Assembly (NCBI GenBank): GCA_029264305.1
Contig: JARICA010000021.1
Location: forward strand, 1 to 35,865
DNA length: 35,865 bases
Source of the DNA: Faecalimonas sp.
GTDB taxonomy: Bacteria; Bacillota; Clostridia; Lachnospirales; Lachnospiraceae
Reading direction: 5' to 3'
Numbering within the stretch: the stretch's first letter is position 1; each line of letters opens with the position of its first letter. Both the position numbers and the translations under genes were made by a program. The notes beneath the pieces were generated by a model. It saw only the letters and a list, made by a program, of their open reading frames with translations, did no database searches and had not been told where the DNA came from. This document shows, piece after piece, positions 31,039 to 35,865 of this stretch.

Positions 31039-32832
31039 ATGAATATATTAAATATAGAGCATATTAGTAAAATATTTGGAGAAAAAATTATTTTTGATGA
31101 TGTTTCTTATGGCATACAAGAGGGAGAAAAAATAGGTGTTATTGGGATTAATGGAACGGGCAAGACAACATTGTTAAAAATAATTGCAGGTGAAGAGGAG
31201 GCCGATGAAGGGCAAATTGTAAAACAAAATGGCATACGTATTGCATATTTACCACAATCTCCAGTATTTCCGAAAGACGCAACAATACTCTCATATGTAA
31301 ATGAAGGAATTGGAGAAAATGATTGGACAGCAAAAAGTGAAGTGAAAAGTGCGTTGACGAAACTTGGAATTACTGACTTTGAACAAAAGATCGAACATCT
31401 TTCAGGAGGACAGAAGAAAAAGATCGCTTTAGCAAAGACATTAACTTCTTCATTTGAGATACTCCTTCTTGATGAGCCTACAAACCACTTAGATAGTGAG
31501 ATGATCGAATGGTTGGAAGAATATTTGCAAAAATATAAAGGTGTTGTCATTATGGTGACACATGATAGATATTTTTTGGATAAAGTGACAAATAAAATTT
31601 TAGAAATTAGCAGAGGAAAGCTATATGGTTATGAAGCAAATTATTCTCAGTTTTTAGAATTAAAAGCACAGAGGGAAGAAATGGAAAATGCCTCAGAGAG
31701 AAAAAGACAGAGCGTACTTCGTATGGAGATGGAATGGGCAAAAAGAGGGTGCAGAGCAAGAACAACGAAGCAGAAGGCTAGGTTAGAGCGATTGGAAACG
31801 TTGAAAGAACAAAAAGCACCTGTACAAGAAAAGGTAGCTCAAATTGATTCGGTAGAGACAAGAATGGGTAAAAAAACAATAGAGTTACATCATATAACGA
31901 AAAGTTATGGAGATAAAAAACTGATTGATGATTTTAGTTATATTGCCTTGAAAAATCAGAATATTGGTATTGTTGGTCCAAATGGTTGTGGAAAATCCAC
32001 GCTTCTCAAAATTATTGCAGGTATAGTGAAAGCGGATAAAGGAGAGGTTGAAATTGGAGAAACAATCAAAATAGGATATTTTGCACAAGAAGTACCTGAT
32101 ATGGACACAAAACAAAAAGTAATTGATTATTTAAAAGATATTGCAGAATATATACCTACAAGAGAGGGGAAAATTACAGCATCACAAATGTTAGAACGTT
32201 TTTTGTTTACGGCAGATATGCAGTATGCTCCGATAGAAAAATTATCTGGTGGAGAGAAAAAACGACTATATCTTCTCAGTATTTTGCAAGGAGCACCGAA
32301 TGTACTTATTTTTGATGAGGCAAATAATGATATTGATATTCCAACAATGACAATTTTAGAAGATTATTTGAATTCATTTCAAGGAATTGTGATTACAGTT
32401 TCCCATGACAGATATTTTCTTGATAATGTGGTTGATCGTATTTTCGAGTTTGATGGAGATGGGCATTTGCAGCAGTATGAAGGGGGATATACGGATTATA
32501 TAGAAGCCAAACAAAGAAGAATAAAAGAATCTGTTGAGGTGAAAGAGAAAAAAGTATCAGCTAAAAATGATTGGAAACAAAATAGAGAGAAAAAGTTGAA
32601 ATTTTCGTATAAAGAGCAACGAGAATACGAAACAATAGATGAAGATATCGCAAAATTAGAAAAGAAATTGGAACAGATAGATAATGATATAATGAAAAAC
32701 GCAACAAACTCGCTTAAACTTTCTGAACTTACAAAGGAGAAAGAGGAAAAAGAGATTATGTTGGAAGAAAAAATGGAGCGTTGGGTTTATCTAAATGATT
32801 TGGCAGAACAAATAAAGGAGCAGAAAAAATAA
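31039..32832 (+). CDS. ABC-F family ATPase (Uup/EttA-like)
   Basis: AGGAG precedes the ATG. The 597-residue protein has two ABC cassettes and no membrane segments. Cassette 1: GINGTGKTT (~36), LSGGQKKK (~121), ILLLDEPTNHLD (~142). The linker contains the charged helix typical of the P-site tRNA-interaction motif (RKRQSVLRMEMEWAKRGCRA). Cassette 2: GPNGCGKST (~313), LSGGEKKR (~402), VLIFDEANNDIDI (~424), where the usual EPTN is replaced by EANN while the catalytic Glu stays. A C-terminal coiled coil (~520-595) is the Uup-type tail. ABC-F proteins act on stalled or initiating ribosomes; some give antibiotic resistance, but the long coiled tail and housekeeping context favour a Uup-like role. 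It is coupled to the HelD-like gene. Confidence 0.88.
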   Translation: MNILNIEHISKIFGEKIIFDDVSYGIQEGEKIGVIGINGTGKTTLLKIIAGEEEADEGQIVKQNGIRIAYLPQSPVFPKDATILSYVNEGIGENDWTAKSEVKSALTKLGITDFEQKIEHLSGGQKKKIALAKTLTSSFEILLLDEPTNHLDSEMIEWLEEYLQKYKGVVIMVTHDRYFLDKVTNKILEISRGKLYGYEANYSQFLELKAQREEMENASERKRQSVLRMEMEWAKRGCRARTTKQKARLERLETLKEQKAPVQEKVAQIDSVETRMGKKTIELHHITKSYGDKKLIDDFSYIALKNQNIGIVGPNGCGKSTLLKIIAGIVKADKGEVEIGETIKIGYFAQEVPDMDTKQKVIDYLKDIAEYIPTREGKITASQMLERFLFTADMQYAPIEKLSGGEKKRLYLLSILQGAPNVLIFDEANNDIDIPTMTILEDYLNSFQGIVITVSHDRYFLDNVVDRIFEFDGDGHLQQYEGGYTDYIEAKQRRIKESVEVKEKKVSAKNDWKQNREKKLKFSYKEQREYETIDEDIAKLEKKLEQIDNDIMKNATNSLKLSELTKEKEEKEIMLEEKMERWVYLNDLAEQIKEQKK

Positions 32833-34866
32833 TTGGAAAAGATAGATGGAGCAATTTTTTTAAAGGAAATTACAGAAAAATTAGATGTACGTATTAGAAA
32901 ATTGGAAGATGGGATTGAAAAAGGGCAGAAAGAAATTGAAGATATGCATACCTATTATTGGGAAAATTATACAGAAATGGACGAATATGGTTATGAAAAT
33001 TACGATAACCAACAAGCACTTTTTCGCCAAGTAGATGCCAATCAAGAAAAATTACAGTTAAAATCCAGGTTTGAAAAAATGAAAGAATCTCCATTTTTTG
33101 CAAGGGTTGATTTTCAATATGAGGATGAGGAAGATGTAGAAATTTTTTACATTGGTATTGGAAATTTTGCAGAAAGTGCTGGGGCAACTCCGTTAATTTA
33201 TGATTGGAGAGCTCCTGTAAGTAGTCTTTTTTATGATTATGATAAAGGGAATGCTTCTTATCAAGCACCAGCTGGTGTATTGGAAGGAGAAATTCTTGCA
33301 AAATGGCAGTATAAGATTAAATCTGGAAAAATGGTGTATGGTTTTGAAAGTGATATGAAAATTGATGATGACATTTTAAAACAGGAATTAGGAAGCAATG
33401 GTGATGTACAGTTAAAAAATATTGTAAGAACTATTCAAAAGGAGCAAAATGAAATTATTCGAAACACAAAGGATAAAATACTTGTGATTCAAGGGGTGGC
33501 TGGAAGTGGAAAAACCTCAGTAGCATTGCACAGAATAGCGTATTTGCTTTATCATGATAGAAAAAAAATACGTTCAACGAATGTGTTGATTTTATCGCCA
33601 AACGGTGTTTTTGCTGATTATATATCACATATTTTACCTGAATTAAATGAGGAAAATATCCAAGAAATGAGCTTTGATTTATTTGCTTACAAAGAATTGA
33701 GACATATTGTTTCGGATTGTGAAGATAGATATCATCAGATAGAGCGTCAGTTGTGCGAAAATGATAAAGTACAGGAAGAAAGATATAAAATAAAGCAATC
33801 AGCACAATTTGTTGGTTTTGTGGAAGGATTTTTGGCGCAATTAGAAGATGAATTAATGGATTTTACAGAGGTGGAATTTAAAGGAATGAGATTTTCTGAA
33901 CAAGAACTTATTGACTTGTTTTACAATAAATTCCAAGATGTACCTATTTTATCTCGTATGAATGAAGTGATGGAATATTTTGTAGATTCATGGGAAACTT
34001 TAAGAGGGAGAGATTTATCGGAAGAAGAAAAAGAACATCTCTTAACAAAATTTATGAAAATGTATGTTACAAAGGATATCTATATTATTTATAATTGGCT
34101 TTTAGAGGAAATGGGATATCCTCAACTTCCGGAAGTTTCTTACGAGAGAAGAAAACTGGAATATGAAGATGTTTTTCCAATGTTATATTTAAAATATCGA
34201 TTGGAAGGTGGAAAAAAACATAAGCAGATAAAACATTTAGTAATTGATGAGATGCAAGATTATTCTTATTTGCAATATGTTATTTTATCTTATTTATTTT
34301 CATGTAGAATGACAATTTTGGGGGATAAAGCACAGACGATTGACACGACGGAACGAGATGTGATGAGATTTTTATCTAAAATTTTAGGTAAAGACTTGCG
34401 AAAAATTGTTATGAATAAAAGTTATCGAAATACAGTAGAGATTGCGCAGTATGCGAATACTATTTCTGGAAATACAGACATGCAATTATTTGAACGACAC
34501 GGAAAAGAAGTTGAAGAAAAAATAGTTACAGAAAAGGAAGCCATTCATTTTGTAGGGAATAAGATCAGTGAAATGAAGGAAAAATATGAAACAATAGCAA
34601 TTATTACCCTGACGGAAAAGGAAGCATGGCAATTTTATCAAGCGTTCGTAGAAAAAGGGCTACAGGTTTCTTATTTAGATAGAGATAGTATGCGTTTTGA
34701 AAAAAATGTAATTGTTACGACATTTTATATGGCGAAAGGTTTGGAGTTTGATTGTGTATTTGGGATTTCTTCTGATTGGAATAAAGAAAAAGGAAAACAA
34801 GGAAAGTATATTTGTGCAACGCGAGCTCTGCATGAACTTTATATGTTGGAAGTGAAAAATATTTAA
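32833..34866 (+). CDS. HelD-like RNA polymerase recycling ATPase (UvrD/Rep superfamily)
   Basis: The frame opens with TTG immediately after the ABC-F stop; AAAGGAG at 32815-32821 serves as ribosome site and the next in-frame ATG is ~38 codons on, inside the conserved N-terminal coil, so TTG is the likely start. The 677-residue protein has an N-terminal coiled coil (~1-80), the HelD signature YIGIGNF...LIYDWRAPVSSLFYDYD (~105-140), Walker A GVAGSGKTSVALHR (~220), a Walker B-like LVIDEMQDYSYLQ (~470), MTILGDKAQTID, NKSYRN and a C-terminal TFYMAKGLEFDCVF / YICATRALHELYML. HelD proteins pry RNA polymerase off DNA and recycle it. This one is somewhat shorter than the ~770-residue Bacillus protein. 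Confidence 0.88.
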   Translation: MEKIDGAIFLKEITEKLDVRIRKLEDGIEKGQKEIEDMHTYYWENYTEMDEYGYENYDNQQALFRQVDANQEKLQLKSRFEKMKESPFFARVDFQYEDEEDVEIFYIGIGNFAESAGATPLIYDWRAPVSSLFYDYDKGNASYQAPAGVLEGEILAKWQYKIKSGKMVYGFESDMKIDDDILKQELGSNGDVQLKNIVRTIQKEQNEIIRNTKDKILVIQGVAGSGKTSVALHRIAYLLYHDRKKIRSTNVLILSPNGVFADYISHILPELNEENIQEMSFDLFAYKELRHIVSDCEDRYHQIERQLCENDKVQEERYKIKQSAQFVGFVEGFLAQLEDELMDFTEVEFKGMRFSEQELIDLFYNKFQDVPILSRMNEVMEYFVDSWETLRGRDLSEEEKEHLLTKFMKMYVTKDIYIIYNWLLEEMGYPQLPEVSYERRKLEYEDVFPMLYLKYRLEGGKKHKQIKHLVIDEMQDYSYLQYVILSYLFSCRMTILGDKAQTIDTTERDVMRFLSKILGKDLRKIVMNKSYRNTVEIAQYANTISGNTDMQLFERHGKEVEEKIVTEKEAIHFVGNKISEMKEKYETIAIITLTEKEAWQFYQAFVEKGLQVSYLDRDSMRFEKNVIVTTFYMAKGLEFDCVFGISSDWNKEKGKQGKYICATRALHELYMLEVKNI

Positions 34867-34901
34867 AAAGTAATGTAAATGAAAAATAAATAGAACGTGA
34901 G

Positions 34902-34956
34902 AAACTCAGAATCTGAACATGCAGTATAACGTGTATGTTAGTTTTTGAGTTTTTTT
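34902..34956 (+). terminator. Nested-hairpin terminator after the HelD-like gene
   Basis: AAACTCAGAA (34902-34911) pairs with TTTTGAGTTT (34943-34952, one G-U) and runs into T's. The interior holds a second hairpin AACATGCA/TGTATGTT (34916-34939, one G-U) with an 8-base loop. Confidence 0.65.
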
Positions 34957-34978
34957 GTTTGAAAAACAAGGTTGAAAA

Positions 34979-35025
34979 CAACTATATATTGTGATAACAT
35001 AATTTCGAAACACAATAAATAGTGA
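34979..35025 (+). promoter_or_regulatory. Two NrdR boxes upstream of ribonucleotide reductase
   Basis: Box 1 CAACTATATATTGTGA (34979-34994) has the full NrdR core CWATATATWG. Box 2 ACACAATAAATAGTGA (35010-35025) has one core mismatch. Their starts are exactly 31 bases apart, three helical turns, the standard arrangement for the ATP-cone repressor NrdR. Box 2 ends 12 bases before the start codon. Confidence 0.88.
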
Positions 35026-35037
35026 TGAGGTAGAAAA

Positions 35038-35865
35038 ATGAAACGGAATGAAGAACGAAAATTAATAAATGTTTTTCCTGGGGTTGTAGAAATAGAGGAA
35101 TTATTTTCTTGTATTGAAAAGGAATTTACAGAGGATGAATATGCGATAAGTCTATTGGAAGAAAAATTTTTTACATTTTATAAATCTGGAATTTCAGAGG
35201 AAGAGAAATTAGCACTTCTTATTCAAGCGGCGATTGAATTGACTACTCAAGAAGCACCAAAATGGGAAATGATTGCTGCGAGAATACTGTTCCTTTCTTT
35301 TATGCGTAAATTAAATGAAACGATGCGAGAATATGAAATAAAGTCTTTTTATGAAAAGATAGTTTTTTTGACTAAAGAAGGGCTTTATGGAAAATATATT
35401 TTGGAGACGTATACAAAGGAAGAAATAGATGACTTCGAAAAGTATTTAGATTTAGATAGAAACAAATTGTTTAATTATTCTGGATTAGAACTTTTGTTGA
35501 GTCGATATATTATACGGAATGGAAAAGGTGTAGCTTTTGAAACTCCACAGGAAATGTTTTTGGGAATTGCGATGCATCTTGCTATGAAAGAAGAAAAGAA
35601 TAGGACACTTTGGGTAGAAAGATTTTATGATATGTTAAGCACACTGAAAGTAACCATGGCAACTCCTACTCTTTCAAATGCAAGAAAGCCATATCACCAA
35701 CTTTCGTCTTGTTTTATTGATACAGTTCCAGATAGTTTAAATGGTATTTATCGAAGTATTGAGAATTTTGCAAAAGTAAGTAAATTTGGTGGTGGAATGG
35801 GCATGTATTTTGGAAAAGTACGTGCAAGTGGAAGCTCTATTCGTGGATTTCAAGGAGCTGCTGGA
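35038..35865 (+). CDS. nrdA: Class I ribonucleoside-diphosphate reductase, large subunit (3' cut by window end)
   Basis: The ATG at 35038 follows GAGG. The 276 residues present include LLIQAAIELTTQEAPKWEMI, AARIL (ATP-cone exit/helical domain), LFNYSGLELLLSRYIIRN, VERFYDMLSTLKVTMATPTL, SNARKPYHQLSSCF and KFGGGMGMYFGKVRASGSSI. Cys225 in SSCF is the first redox-active cysteine and has the same number as in E. coli NrdA. The radical-site and second redox cysteines lie beyond the window. The N-terminal ~50 residues do not show the usual ATP-cone 'V.KRDG' motif, so overall activity control by dATP may be lost. The enzyme reduces NDPs to dNDPs with a NrdB-type partner. Two NrdR boxes precede it. 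Confidence 0.9.
   Translation, partial: MKRNEERKLINVFPGVVEIEELFSCIEKEFTEDEYAISLLEEKFFTFYKSGISEEEKLALLIQAAIELTTQEAPKWEMIAARILFLSFMRKLNETMREYEIKSFYEKIVFLTKEGLYGKYILETYTKEEIDDFEKYLDLDRNKLFNYSGLELLLSRYIIRNGKGVAFETPQEMFLGIAMHLAMKEEKNRTLWVERFYDMLSTLKVTMATPTLSNARKPYHQLSSCFIDTVPDSLNGIYRSIENFAKVSKFGGGMGMYFGKVRASGSSIRGFQGAAG

Noticed and set aside
1-35865. tRNA, rRNA, replication origin or attachment sites
   Set aside because: None recognised on either strand; no direct repeats flanking the relic-rich region were found by eye.

Overview
The window is low-GC (clearly AT-rich) DNA with strong AGGAGG-type ribosome binding sites, Gram-positive sorting signals (PKTSD, VKTGD), FIVAR and carbohydrate-binding modules on a secreted fucosidase, a purine riboswitch, NrdR boxes and single-membrane-type transport systems. 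Together these point to an anaerobic Bacillota (Clostridia, Lachnospiraceae-like, probably gut-associated). This assignment is inferred from family content and was not tested by a search.

Layout. Bases 1-2090 are a decayed accessory stretch: an IS3-type OrfA remnant, frameshifted hypotheticals, the tail of a phage-head/toxin-type metallopeptidase and its small acidic partner. From 2091 to 5023 lie a XRE regulator divergent from a repeat-containing wall-anchored surface protein, then a GNAT acetyltransferase divergent from a MerR regulator; a textbook 19-bp-spacer MerR promoter sits between the last two. From 5215 to 9564 is a 1449-residue cell-wall-anchored GH29 alpha-L-fucosidase. A small (p)ppGpp synthetase follows, then a guanine-type purine riboswitch with its terminator in front of guanine deaminase.

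From 11908 to 17124 a secreted Leu/Gly heptad-repeat protein and an MMPL/RND exporter are transcribed away from a TetR regulator. The shared intergenic region carries three near-identical TGACTAT(T/A)(A/G)GTCA operators. A COG3044 ABC-class ATPase (minus) and a double-HTH AraC regulator (plus) diverge at about 18.9 kb. The regulator precedes a TIGR00300/LOR-SDH family enzyme and an EamA permease.

From 22522 to 30919 lies the main metabolic block: a DUF3842 protein, then a likely nickel-import ABC transporter (binding protein, two permeases, two ATPases) with no or minimal gaps to larB, larC and larE. The lar genes make the nickel-pincer nucleotide (NPN) cofactor. The 196-nt leader in front of the binding protein contains a strong intrinsic terminator, an upstream segment able to pair with the terminator's 3' arm, and a pair of mutually exclusive hairpins. 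It is a candidate undescribed attenuator or riboswitch and the most interesting signal here. No larA is present in the window.

The window ends with an ABC-F ATPase coupled to a HelD-like RNA polymerase recycling ATPase, then a class I ribonucleotide reductase large subunit, cut by the window edge, behind two NrdR boxes spaced exactly 31 bp apart.
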